Both the position numbers and the translations under genes were made by a program. Below, one piece after another: positions 23,024 to 30,766 of a stretch of DNA of 34,868 nt. The DNA lies in the NCBI GenBank assembly GCA_002722295.1, contig PBLF01000019.1, positions 36,784 to 71,651 of the forward strand, written 5' to 3'. The notes beneath the pieces are model-generated. The model searched no databases. It was given only the letters and a program-made list of their open reading frames with translations, and was not told the origin of the DNA. How positions within the stretch are numbered: position 1 is the stretch's first letter; the number at the start of each line of letters is the position of its first letter. Source of the DNA: Stappia sp. (GTDB lineage: Bacteria; Pseudomonadota; Alphaproteobacteria; Rhizobiales; Stappiaceae).

Positions 23024-24088
23024 ATGGCCGAGCTCGTAATTCGTGATCTCGTGAAGACCTATGGCGACCACCGCGCGGTGGACACCATCAACCTCAAGGC
23101 AGAGGCGGCGGAGCTGGTCGCGCTGCTGGGCCCCTCCGGCTGCGGAAAGACGACGCTTCTGCGCTCGATCGCCGGGTTCGTGCCGATTTCCTCCGGCGCG
23201 ATCGAGATCGATGGCCGGGACGTCAGCAAGCTGGCCCCCAACAAGCGCAACACCGGCATGGTGTTCCAGAACTACGCGCTCTTCCCGCATATGAGCGTGG
23301 CCGAGAACGTCGCGTTCGGGCTCGCCATGCGCAAGGTCCCCAAGCCGGAGATCGAGTCCCGCGTCGCTCACGCCCTCGATCTGGTGTCCCTGACGGAATA
23401 TGCCGAACGGCGCCCGCGCGCCCTTTCCGGCGGCCAGCAGCAGCGTGTTGCCGTGGCCCGCGCCCTCGTCGTCAACCCGGACGTCTTCCTCCTCGACGAG
23501 CCGCTGTCGAACCTCGACGCCAAGCTGCGCATGAGCGTTGGAATGCAGCTTCGCGCCCTGCAGCAGAAGCTCGGCCTGACCACGGTCTTCGTCACCCACG
23601 ACCAGAAGGAAGCGCTGATGATGGCCGACCGGCTGGTCATCATGCGGGCAGGCCGCGTGGTGCAGGAAGGTTCGGCGGAACACCTTTACCAGGAGCCCGC
23701 GACACGGTTCGTCGCCGACTTCCTCGGCCACTCCAACGTGCTGACCGGAACGCCCGTCGAAGGCGGTTTCAGGACCGACGGCGGCATTACCCTGCCGAGC
23801 GCCTCCACCGACGGTCCGCGCGTTCTCGCCGTGCGACCGGAAAATCTCCTGCTCGGCGGCGAGACGGAAGGCGCGGAAACGGTTCTGGACGCCACGGTCG
23901 AGGCCGTCACCTACCTCGGCGCCATTACCGAGGCGACCCTTGCACTTCCTGGTGGCGAGCGCGTTGTCGCCCATCACCAGAACCGGACCGGTAGCGGACT
24001 GCATCTGGCTCCCGGTGACGCGATCCGCGTTGGCTGGCGCACCGACGCCACCCAGCTCCTGATCGACGACATGTCCGACGCGGCCTGA
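23024..24088 (+). CDS. ABC transporter ATP-binding protein, PotA-like
   Basis: A 354-residue ATPase with Walker A GPSGCGKTT (about 36-44), Q-loop FQNYALFPHM, signature LSGGQQQRVAVARAL (about 135-149), Walker B VFLLDEP followed by LSNLDAK, and switch His in VTHDQKEALMMADR. A C-terminal TOBE domain (about 270-350, with VLAVRPENLLLGG) fits the PotA/FbpC/MalK group. It energises import by the two permeases of the operon. The ATG is one base after the preceding stop, so translation is likely coupled. All ATPase motifs are intact. Confidence 0.95.
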   Translation: MAELVIRDLVKTYGDHRAVDTINLKAEAAELVALLGPSGCGKTTLLRSIAGFVPISSGAIEIDGRDVSKLAPNKRNTGMVFQNYALFPHMSVAENVAFGLAMRKVPKPEIESRVAHALDLVSLTEYAERRPRALSGGQQQRVAVARALVVNPDVFLLDEPLSNLDAKLRMSVGMQLRALQQKLGLTTVFVTHDQKEALMMADRLVIMRAGRVVQEGSAEHLYQEPATRFVADFLGHSNVLTGTPVEGGFRTDGGITLPSASTDGPRVLAVRPENLLLGGETEGAETVLDATVEAVTYLGAITEATLALPGGERVVAHHQNRTGSGLHLAPGDAIRVGWRTDATQLLIDDMSDAA

Positions 24089-24148
24089 CGCGGCCGCGCC
24101 GCTCCCCTTTCACCTTCCTCGTTCACAAGAAAACTATCGGAGAAGACA

Positions 24149-25195
24149 ATGTCCCGTTTCACCCTGTCCCGCCGTTCCATGCTCATGGGCGCCGCCGCCG
24201 CCGGCGCGACCCTTGCCGCACCCTCCGTTCTGCGCGCCCAGTCGAGCCGCGTCATCGTCGGCGCCTGGGGCGGAGACTACGAGCGCCTGCTCAAGTCCGC
24301 GGTCAACCCCAAGACCCAGGAAAGCGGCGTCGATCTCGTCATCGACACGGGCAACGCGACCTCGCGCAAGACCAAGATGATCACCGCCCTGCGCGTTGGC
24401 GGCGGCGCCATGGACGTGTCCTGCCTGTCCAACTCCGACATGCACCAGATGTCCGTCGCGGGCGCCCTGAAGCAGGTCGATGAGCTCGACCTCACCCGCC
24501 AGGACAAGATCTTCCCGCAGTTCGCCAAGCCCTACTCGATCCCGCATATCTACAGCGCGATGACGATCATCTACGACCGCTCGCAGGTCGATACCCCGCC
24601 CACGTCCATCAAGGACCTGTGGACCGAGGAGTATCTGGGCAAGGTCGGCTTCTCCGACATTCTCTTCAACTACTACCTGGTGATCGCGGCAGCCACCTTC
24701 GGCAAGAACGGCAATGATTTCGCCGCCGCCAAGGCCGCCTATGACGAGTACAAGAAGAAGTCCGGCGGCGTGCGCGTCTACTCCTCCAACGAGGCGATCG
24801 CCAACGCGTTCAACGCCAAGGAGATCAAGGCCACGATCATGTGGAAGGCGCGCGCTTTCCAGTGGCGCAAGGCCGGGCTCGACCTCGTCGCGGTCGCTCC
24901 GAGCGAGGGCGCCCTTCCGGTGGTCTTCGAGGCCGGCTGCACGTCCTTTGCCTCGAACGTGAAGGGCGCTGCGGTCACGCTCGACGCCATGCTCGACCCG
25001 GAGCTGCAGCTCAAGTTCGCCGAGGCGATGGGATACCTGCCGACCGTTTCCGACGCGCCGATCCCGGAAAAGATGCGCGAGGACCTCGGTTTCACCGACG
25101 CGGAGCGTGAGAACTTCATCCTGCCGGACCTGGACTACATCGCCAAGGAGCAGAGCGAGACGCTCGTCTGGTGGAACCAGAGCTTCAAGGCCTGA
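24149..25195 (+). CDS. periplasmic substrate-binding protein (PotD-like)
   Basis: A 348-residue solute-binding protein of the extracellular family 1/PotD type. The N-terminus SRRSMLMGAAAAGATLAAPS with LRAQ has a twin-arginine-like export signal (SRRSM, hydrophobic core, cleavage near LRAQ). The mature part starts VIVGAWGGDYERLL, a layout I associate with polyamine- or opine-type binding proteins, and continues with SCLSNSDMHQM, FAKPYSIPHIYSAMTIIYD and TSIKDLWTEEYLGKVGF. It captures the substrate in the periplasm and delivers it to the permeases. The export signal is somewhat unusual for this family, which mostly uses Sec. It is the third gene of the operon. Confidence 0.92.
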   Translation: MSRFTLSRRSMLMGAAAAGATLAAPSVLRAQSSRVIVGAWGGDYERLLKSAVNPKTQESGVDLVIDTGNATSRKTKMITALRVGGGAMDVSCLSNSDMHQMSVAGALKQVDELDLTRQDKIFPQFAKPYSIPHIYSAMTIIYDRSQVDTPPTSIKDLWTEEYLGKVGFSDILFNYYLVIAAATFGKNGNDFAAAKAAYDEYKKKSGGVRVYSSNEAIANAFNAKEIKATIMWKARAFQWRKAGLDLVAVAPSEGALPVVFEAGCTSFASNVKGAAVTLDAMLDPELQLKFAEAMGYLPTVSDAPIPEKMREDLGFTDAERENFILPDLDYIAKEQSETLVWWNQSFKA

Positions 25196-25201
25196 TCCAA
25201 G

Positions 25202-26065
25202 ATGGCTGTGTCCGCAACAGATCTGAAGCGGGGGGGATCGGCGTCAGCGCTGCTTCTCCCCGCGACGCTGCTGGTGGTCGTGGCGCTCGTCGCGCCGATG
25301 CTGACGCTGTTGCGCTACAGCTTCAACGCCTACGACCCCATCATGCTCATGCGCGAGACCTTCACGCTGGAGAACTACGCGCGTTTCTTCACCGAACCCT
25401 ACTACCACGAGGTCATTCTCACGACACTCGCGGTGGCCTTCGGCGCAAGCCTTGGCGCTCTCGTTCTGGGCTTCCCGCTGGCCTATTTCCTGGCTCGCAC
25501 GAAGAGCCGATACAAAAGCCTCCTGGTCGTCCTCGTGGTGTTCCCGCTTCTGGTGGGCAACGTCGTGCGTGCCGCCGGCTGGATCGCCTTGTTCGGATCC
25601 CGGGGCATCCTGAACGTGACCCTGATGAAGCTCGGCCTCATCGAGAGCCCGCTCGAGATCATGTACACCGACTGGGCCGTGGTCATCGGCACGCTGTCGG
25701 TCGTCATGCCCTTCATGGTGCTCAGCCTCCAGAGCGTGATCGAGAACGTTGATTTCTCGGTCGTGGACGCCGCCCTCAATCTCGGCGCGACACGCCTCCA
25801 GGCCTTCCGGCTGGTGTTCCTCCCCCTCGTCATGCCCGGGGTGACCGCCGGCTTCGCACTGATCTTCATTCTCTGCATGAACGCCTATGCGACGCCCTAC
25901 CTGCTCGGCGGCCCCGGCTACAAGATGATGGCCCCCGCCCTCTACGAGCAGATCTCGGTGCTCTCGAACTGGCCCTTCGGCTCCGCACTCGCCTTCATCC
26001 TCATGGCGACCACCGTCCTGGCAACGCTGTTCGTGACGCGTGTCGCGCGCGGCAAGGCCGCCTGA
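25202..26065 (+). CDS. ABC transporter permease, PotB-like
   Basis: A 287-residue inner-membrane permease with about six membrane helices and the cytoplasmic docking loop VVDAALNLGATRLQAFRLVF followed by LPLVMPGV near residues 180-210. It matches the first permease of polyamine-type importers (PotB/YdcU class) and would pair with the permease at 22213. It begins six bases after the binding-protein stop. The gene order permease-ATPase-binding protein-permease is less common than the standard potABCD order but contains a full set of subunits. Confidence 0.92.
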   Translation: MAVSATDLKRGGSASALLLPATLLVVVALVAPMLTLLRYSFNAYDPIMLMRETFTLENYARFFTEPYYHEVILTTLAVAFGASLGALVLGFPLAYFLARTKSRYKSLLVVLVVFPLLVGNVVRAAGWIALFGSRGILNVTLMKLGLIESPLEIMYTDWAVVIGTLSVVMPFMVLSLQSVIENVDFSVVDAALNLGATRLQAFRLVFLPLVMPGVTAGFALIFILCMNAYATPYLLGGPGYKMMAPALYEQISVLSNWPFGSALAFILMATTVLATLFVTRVARGKAA

Positions 26066-26102
26066 CCTCCTCCCAAACAACAAGAGAAAGAAAGGTCCCC
26101 AC

Positions 26103-27281
26103 ATGGGTTTCCTGTCCACCGACGTCTTCGAACACCGGCTTTCGGCCCTTCGCGCCGAGATGGCCCGCAAGGGTCTCGACGCCGTCGTTCTGTTTGGCGC
26201 GGACTCCGAGTTCTACACCAACTGGATCGTCGACGTTCAGGTGTGGGAGCGCCCCGTGGCAGTGGTCGTTCCCGCCGAGGGCGAGATGTTCGCCGTCCTG
26301 CACTCGCTTTCGACCCACCACTTCCGTTTCGCCCGGGAGCGCGGCAGCGCCTGGCTCGCCGACGTGGAGTTCTACTACGAGCACCAGCGCGAGGGCGTCC
26401 GGCTGTGGAACGAATTCCATGACCATGTGGCCGACCGCCTGCGCGCGCGCGGTCTGCACGGGGCCACCTTCGGCCATGACGGCGCGGCCGCGCACATGGC
26501 CTCGATCATCGCCTCTCTGGGAGGCGGCAAGGCCGTTCCCATGACCCAGGACCTGCGCGACCTGCGACTGGTCAAGACCGACGAGGAGATCGCGCTGATG
26601 CGCGAGGCCGCCTCGATCTCCGACTGGCTGCAGGACCGCTATCGCGAGAACATTCGCCCCGGCCGCCTGATCCAGGAGCTGGACATCGAGATGCACCGGC
26701 AGGCCGTGGTGGAATCCGCGCGCCGTTTCCCGGGGCAGAACTGCGAATGGCGCATCTACACCCTTCGCGGCGATCATTCCGCCTCCCCGCATGGCAATGG
26801 CGCCCAGACCGGTGCGACCATCCAGGAAGGCGACGGGCTGGTGAACATCATCATTCCGCGCCTCAACGGCTGCACCATCGAGAACGAGCGCACGATCTTC
26901 TGTGGACGTCCTTCGACGACCCAGGAAGCGGCCTATGACGCGGCGCTTCAGGCACAGCTTGCCGCCATCGAGGCGATGCGTCCCGGCCTGACCGTCTGCG
27001 GCATCGACAATGCCGCCCGCGAGGTGATCGAGGCGCGCGGGTTTGCCGACAACATCATGCACCGCACCGGCCACGGCGTGGGCATGCGCGGCCACGAGTA
27101 CCCGGCCGATACCGCCTTCAACGCCCGCCTTCTGATGAAGAACGAAGTGTATTCGGCGGAACCCGGCATCTATATCTGGGGTCTGGGAGGATTCCGGCTG
27201 GATGACACGATCGTGGTTGCCGACACTCCGGAGGTTCTGACCAAGACCTCCAAGGACATCGGTGTCCAGACGATCCTTTGA
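26103..27281 (+). CDS. M24-fold (pita-bread) hydrolase, creatinase-like, metal ligands lost
   Basis: A 392-residue protein with an N-terminal creatinase_N domain (about 1-150) and a C-terminal M24 'pita-bread' domain. M24 metallopeptidases need two Asp, one His and two Glu. Here the HTGHGVG-type His (HRTGHGVGMRGHEYP) and one Glu (SAEPGIY) remain, but the Asp region reads GLVNIIIPRLNGCTIENERT with no Asp, and the last Glu is Asp (GFRLDDT). The pattern resembles creatinase, a metal-independent member of the fold, more than Xaa-Pro peptidases. It probably hydrolyses a small amidine, amide or cyclic nitrogen compound brought in by the upstream importer. The start at 26103 follows AAAGG; automatic tools would likely call it an aminopeptidase P. 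Confidence 0.85.
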   Translation: MGFLSTDVFEHRLSALRAEMARKGLDAVVLFGADSEFYTNWIVDVQVWERPVAVVVPAEGEMFAVLHSLSTHHFRFARERGSAWLADVEFYYEHQREGVRLWNEFHDHVADRLRARGLHGATFGHDGAAAHMASIIASLGGGKAVPMTQDLRDLRLVKTDEEIALMREAASISDWLQDRYRENIRPGRLIQELDIEMHRQAVVESARRFPGQNCEWRIYTLRGDHSASPHGNGAQTGATIQEGDGLVNIIIPRLNGCTIENERTIFCGRPSTTQEAAYDAALQAQLAAIEAMRPGLTVCGIDNAAREVIEARGFADNIMHRTGHGVGMRGHEYPADTAFNARLLMKNEVYSAEPGIYIWGLGGFRLDDTIVVADTPEVLTKTSKDIGVQTIL

Positions 27282-27298
27282 CACAACAGAGGACGGAC

Positions 27299-27318
27299 GC
27301 GGATCCCGGGATCCGCGC
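27299..27318. promoter_or_regulatory. perfect 20-bp palindrome before the TetR gene
   Basis: CGCGGATCCCGGGATCCGCG reads the same on both strands and sits between the hydrolase stop (27281) and the TetR start (27341). With no T-run it is not a standard terminator. It is a good candidate operator for the TetR dimer, or a processing hairpin in the operon mRNA. Confidence 0.5.
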
Positions 27319-27340
27319 CCGCCCCTCACCGGAGCACGAT

Positions 27341-28000
27341 ATGACGGGCAGCAGCAGGCCACCTCGACGGACACAGGCGGAAAAATCGGCCGCAATGCGG
27401 CTGAAGCTGTGCGAGGCCACGCTGAGCGCACTTGCGGAAGTCGGTTACGAGAAGACCACGACCCAGGAGATCTGCGCGCGCGCGGGCGTCTCGCGGGGGG
27501 CGCTCACGCACCAGTTCCCTACCCGCGTCGCTGCACTCGCGGCCGCCTTCGAGCATCTTGTCGAGGAATGGGAGCGGGAGCGCCGCGAGCATGTCGCCTC
27601 GCTGCCCGAAGGCCAGCCGATCAGCTTCGAGGCCTACACACGTCATCTGTGGCGGGTTGTCTTCGCCTCGCCCAACTATGTCGCGGCACTCGAACTGATG
27701 ATGGCCGCGCGCATGGACGAGGAACTCGGCGCTGAACTGCGCAAGGTGCTCGAGGACTGGCGCTCGGTGCGCGACTACCTGTCCCTGCAGTTGCTCGGCC
27801 GGGAGAACGAGGCGGAAGACCCGAAGGTTCTCACCTTCCTCCACCTGAACCTTTGCATGTTGCGCGGGATCGCGATCCACGGAAGCTTCGACGCCTCGGC
27901 CGAGGAGCGCGAACGCCTGCTCGACGCCTGGCTCAGCTTCCTTCAAAGCCGATCCGACGACATGCCGGGCTATCACCCCGAGACGCTGACGCCACGCTGA
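27341..28000 (+). CDS. TetR-family transcriptional regulator
   Basis: A 219-residue TetR-type repressor. The N-terminal HTH (about 22-70) is clear: LCEATLSALAEVGYEKTTTQ then EICARAGVSRGALTHQFPTR. The remaining helices form the dimerisation and ligand-binding domain; FASPNYVAALELMMAARMDE is a typical segment for TetR proteins with a C-terminal TetR_C-type domain. ATG 27341 follows GGAG; the frame upstream is a shadow. It is the last gene of the transporter/hydrolase operon and probably regulates it in response to the imported compound; the palindrome at 27299 may be its site. Transcription with the operon would give feedback control. Confidence 0.92.
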   Translation: MTGSSRPPRRTQAEKSAAMRLKLCEATLSALAEVGYEKTTTQEICARAGVSRGALTHQFPTRVAALAAAFEHLVEEWERERREHVASLPEGQPISFEAYTRHLWRVVFASPNYVAALELMMAARMDEELGAELRKVLEDWRSVRDYLSLQLLGRENEAEDPKVLTFLHLNLCMLRGIAIHGSFDASAEERERLLDAWLSFLQSRSDDMPGYHPETLTPR

Positions 28001-28270
28001 CGCGGCGCCCTTGTTGCCCCGCCAGCCCGACAGCGGTAACGGCAGGTAGGCCACTACGTGGGCCGAAAACCTCGCCGACAAGCCCACAAGACGCGCTTTG
28101 TGCCCTATCGCGAAACTCGTGCAGGTCGCCGGCTGCGCAGGCTCGTTGCCACACAGCGTGCACCTTGGTCTCAGGCCACCAGTAAACCTGCCCCTTCAAC
28201 GATTTCCCGATCCGAAACGAACCGGCCCAGCCAACCAGACCCGGCGACAGCAATGTGATGGGGAGAAGAG
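28001..28270. other. 270-bp intergenic region at the chromosome/element boundary
   Basis: No credible gene is seen. The reading frames here are short and lack ribosome-binding sites. It ends at the tRNA-like fragment, after which the base composition becomes less GC-rich, consistent with foreign DNA. Confidence 0.4.
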
Positions 28271-28309
28271 TGGTGGGCGGTGAGAGACTCGAACTCGCCA
28301 AATCCGCCC
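28271..28309 (-). other. tRNA-like 3' fragment; candidate left attachment site
   Basis: On the minus strand there is a T-arm (GCGAG, loop TTCGAGT, CTCTC) followed by ACCGCCC, discriminator A and CCA, the 3' end of a tRNA. A sequence pairing with that acceptor strand (GGGCGG) lies only a few bases before the T-arm, with no D-arm or anticodon arm. A displaced tRNA 3' end is what integration into a tRNA leaves at the far end of an element; the intact tRNA would lie to the right, beyond the window. Confidence 0.55.
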
Positions 28310-28393
28310 ACTACGCATTGATTTATCTAGATTTTTCCGACCAGCGCCGGGATTTTGTGTACTACCTCGGTGGACGACCGAAGCAACGCAAGC

Positions 28394-28738
28394 CTAGCCG
28401 AACGTGAAGGTGAACGCACGTCCATTCAGCATCCCGGTGCCGGTTCCTCGGGTGCCGGTCGAGACAAACTCGAATGGACCACTTGCCCCGTCATTGCACG
28501 TGAAGGTTCCGCTTCCCTGCCGTCCGTTCACATAAACGAATGTCCCCGTGCACTTGCGACCACGATTGCTGGTAATCTCAAGCGTACCGGCACCATCGGC
28601 ATAGCCGGTAGCAGAACCAGTGAACGTCTCGGAGCCATCGTTCGCCTGCCCCTTCACTGGCAGGGTCATCGAGCAAGCGGTGAGCAACGAAAGGGCGGAT
28701 ACAGCCGCGATAAATGCTTTCATGTTTCTGGTAACCAT
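28394..28738 (-). CDS. small lipoprotein (about 110 aa)
   Basis: The N-terminus MKAFIAAVSALSLLTACS is a lipoprotein signal with lipobox LTAC; an upstream ATG at 28738 (adding MVTRN) and the ATG at 28723 are both possible starts, and neither has a strong ribosome-binding site. The mature part is rich in Gly, Thr and beta-prone repeats (ETFTGSATGYADGAGTLEIT, then CTGTFVYVNGRQGSGTFTC), with two cysteines that could form a disulfide. It looks like a small beta-sheet outer-membrane or periplasmic lipoprotein. It is the first gene inside the right element. I cannot assign a function. Confidence 0.7.
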   Translation of the reverse strand: MVTRNMKAFIAAVSALSLLTACSMTLPVKGQANDGSETFTGSATGYADGAGTLEITSNRGRKCTGTFVYVNGRQGSGTFTCNDGASGPFEFVSTGTRGTGTGMLNGRAFTFTFG

Positions 28739-28888
28739 CTCAGTGAATTAGGAGAATCTGACCTGCTGAGTGCTTTTAAGAAAAGCAGCGACCTTATGCA
28801 ACAGAGGGCATCAACTCGCCTTCGAGGCTGCTTGGCGAGAATACCTGTCGCATCAATCGGTTTGGTGATGCACTGCCTGACCAGGTGA

Positions 28889-29320
28889 CTATGAAGTCAT
28901 CCACCCACCTGAGCTGTCGGACTGGCTATTCTCCCACCGACGCTCTGCCTCCGCCTGCTTCTGCTTGTTATCTTCCTCTTGCTTAGTCGGCGGCAACGCT
29001 AGGGGAATTGAGAACTGAACACGACTGACGTTCTCATGTTCTCGTGCATGGGAGCCCTTACCCCCGAATTCAACGGAGAGGACCTTAAGTCCAGCTTGTG
29101 CTCCGCCCGTTGTGGCTGATGTGGCTGTCACCGCGACATCAAAATGCACACTCTCAACACGCCTGACAACAAACCGGCGATCATCTTCGTAAGAATTAGA
29201 GCGACTACTGTCTGTCGGTGGATTCACGATCACACCCTGACTAGCATACTTATTCTGAAGGGATATCGTTGCGTCTGAAATTGACGAGATCGTCTCGGTG
29301 ATAAAGTCCTTGAGGTCCAT
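28889..29320 (-). CDS. hypothetical protein of a DLKDFI-type family (143 aa)
   Basis: Starts MDLKDFITETISSISDATIS and continues through a GVIVNPP segment. The middle part has alternating strands (VESVHFDVAVTATSATTGG, AGLKVLSVEFGG) and ends VSRVQFSIPLALPP before a charged Gln/Glu-rich tail. I recall an uncharacterised family with this order (helix 'KDFIxETL', 'GAxVNPP', 'FDVAVT', 'VSRIxFSVPVxLP') that is scattered in bacterial accessory DNA. No catalytic residues or signal peptide are evident. It might belong to a defence or signalling cassette, but nothing in this window proves that. Confidence 0.65.
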   Translation of the reverse strand: MDLKDFITETISSISDATISLQNKYASQGVIVNPPTDSSRSNSYEDDRRFVVRRVESVHFDVAVTATSATTGGAQAGLKVLSVEFGGKGSHAREHENVSRVQFSIPLALPPTKQEEDNKQKQAEAERRWENSQSDSSGGWMTS

Positions 29321-29847
29321 GCTCCGACCCTATGCTTGTTGCAGATCTGTTCGATGATGCCAGATTGGCGACCGGCAGTCTTGCTGTCCGGAATATCTGA
29401 CAAAAATTTCTGAGCGCCCAATCTGATAACAGGCTCGCGCGGGCTTCCCCCGTGCCGGGGCCTCAATGCCACACAGCGGCCCGACGCTGTCCCGGGAATG
29501 CATGGACCTCGCGCGGTTGCCGCGCCGCCGCGCCGTCCGGTGTCGTCCTCTCGTCTCCCTCGCCTTCCCTTCGGTTAGCAGGGGGGGGGGGCGGAAGGGG
29601 GGGCGCCGCCCGCCCTCGCGATGCGCTGGGCTTGATGGTCCGTCACTGCTACCGTCACCGTGCCTCGTGCCGTACCACCTCGCACACCGCAGACGGTTTC
29701 TCGCCCTGTCACACATGACCACACCTCAGCGTGACGATTTAATGTGACAGCGGAACTGCTGATCTCGTGTCATAATAGGATTGACATGCACATTTTGTGA
29801 CGATATCCACTCAGGGTGCACCCTATTGTTACACCGGAGGTTCACCC
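29321..29847. other. 527-bp intergenic region with G-run and possible resolvase site
   Basis: No credible gene. It contains a run of 11 G at 29581-29591 followed soon by 7 G (29597-29603), a potential quadruplex and sequencing problem. Near the resolvase gene, TGTCA at 29768-29772 and TGACA at 29782-29786 form an inverted repeat with a 9-base spacer, with another TGACA at 29745-29749; these could be half-sites of a recombination site. GGTGCACC near 29816 is another short palindrome. Confidence 0.45.
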
Positions 29848-30396
29848 ATGGCCCGCATCGGATACGCCCGCGTCTCCACCCTTCACCAGTCCACCGACAC
29901 CCAAGCCCAGCGCCTCAGGGAGGCCGGGTGCGATCCGGTTCGCGAGGAGAAGGTGAGCGGCAAGAGCGTGGAAGGACGCGACGAACTATCCGCCATTCTC
30001 GATTTCATCCGCCCCGGCGACGAGCTGGTCGTGGTTAAGCTGGACAGGCTGGGCCGATCCACCCGGGATGTCCTCAACCTCGTGCATGAACTGGACGAGA
30101 AGGGCGCGGCCCTGCGGGTGCTGGAGCCTGAGTTCTACACCGGAGACGGAACGGGGCGCATCCTCGTCACCGTGCTGGGCATGGTCGCGGAGATGGAGCG
30201 CACCTTCATTCTGGAGCGGCAGCGGGCCGGGATCGAAGCGGCCAAGGCGAAGGGCAAGTACAAGGGCCGCAAGCCATCGGTTCCAGTGAAGCGCATCCGG
30301 GAGATGCACGGTGATGGCATGGGCGCGACCGCGATTGCCGAGGCGCTGGGGGTGTCGCGGATGAGCGTCTACCGGGCCTTGAAGGAGGACGCCTGA
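29848..30396 (+). CDS. serine recombinase (resolvase/invertase family)
   Basis: A 182-residue small serine recombinase. The catalytic N-terminus MARIGYARVSTLHQSTDTQ has Arg8 and nucleophile Ser10; KLDRLGRSTRDVLNLV contains the conserved arginines, and the E-helix region is VTVLGMVAEMERTFILERQR. The C-terminal HTH (GATAIAEALGVSRMSVYRAL) binds DNA. ATG 29848 follows GGAGG. Members of this family resolve transposon cointegrates or invert DNA segments at short sites next to their own gene, and an inverted repeat of the right type lies just upstream. No Tn3-type transposase is visible in the window, so it may be a solitary resolvase of a plasmid or integrative element. Confidence 0.93.
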   Translation: MARIGYARVSTLHQSTDTQAQRLREAGCDPVREEKVSGKSVEGRDELSAILDFIRPGDELVVVKLDRLGRSTRDVLNLVHELDEKGAALRVLEPEFYTGDGTGRILVTVLGMVAEMERTFILERQRAGIEAAKAKGKYKGRKPSVPVKRIREMHGDGMGATAIAEALGVSRMSVYRALKEDA

Positions 30397-30766
30397 CAAG
30401 GCCGTACAGGGCGAATGACTCCAGAAGCCCCAGAATTGACTCAGGAGAGGCGTTTTGTCTTTCGGGTGTGATTGCCTGTCCGAGCCCGAGAACGCCTCTC
30501 AGCGACTCTCAGAATCGGTTTTCGGAGTCGGCACCGTCACCCATACCGGACATGAACAGGCTCGGCACCTCGAAGCGGGCGCATGACCGGGGACGATGGT
30601 TGCAGATCCGGGATCTTCCCAAACATGCAAGTATCTGTTTCATTTGATTTTTTCCTACGAAATCCGGTGTCCGTCAAGGCGTTGACGAGCGACTCCCCAT
30701 GACTCATACAACGCCCCGCCTTCGCGAGGATCGCGGGGCCTGACGACGTCCACGACACGGGAGACC
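30397..30766. other. 370-bp intergenic region with a 10-bp inverted repeat
   Basis: No credible gene. GAGAGGCGTT at 30445-30454 and AACGCCTCTC at 30491-30500 form a perfect inverted repeat with a 36-base loop, downstream of the resolvase gene. The first arm is followed by TTGTCT, so it could end transcription from the right, or mark a recombination site. AT-rich DNA near 30630-30665 may hold the promoter of the next gene. Confidence 0.4.

Noticed and set aside
23000..24004. Leftward open frame of 334 codons opposite the ABC ATPase gene
   Set aside because: It mirrors a gene with all ATPase motifs in the other strand and has no family features.
26001..27431. Long leftward open frame (476 codons) opposite the M24 hydrolase gene
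   Set aside because: It is the antisense of a clearly conserved gene, with high-GC codon bias keeping the frame open; no recognisable protein.
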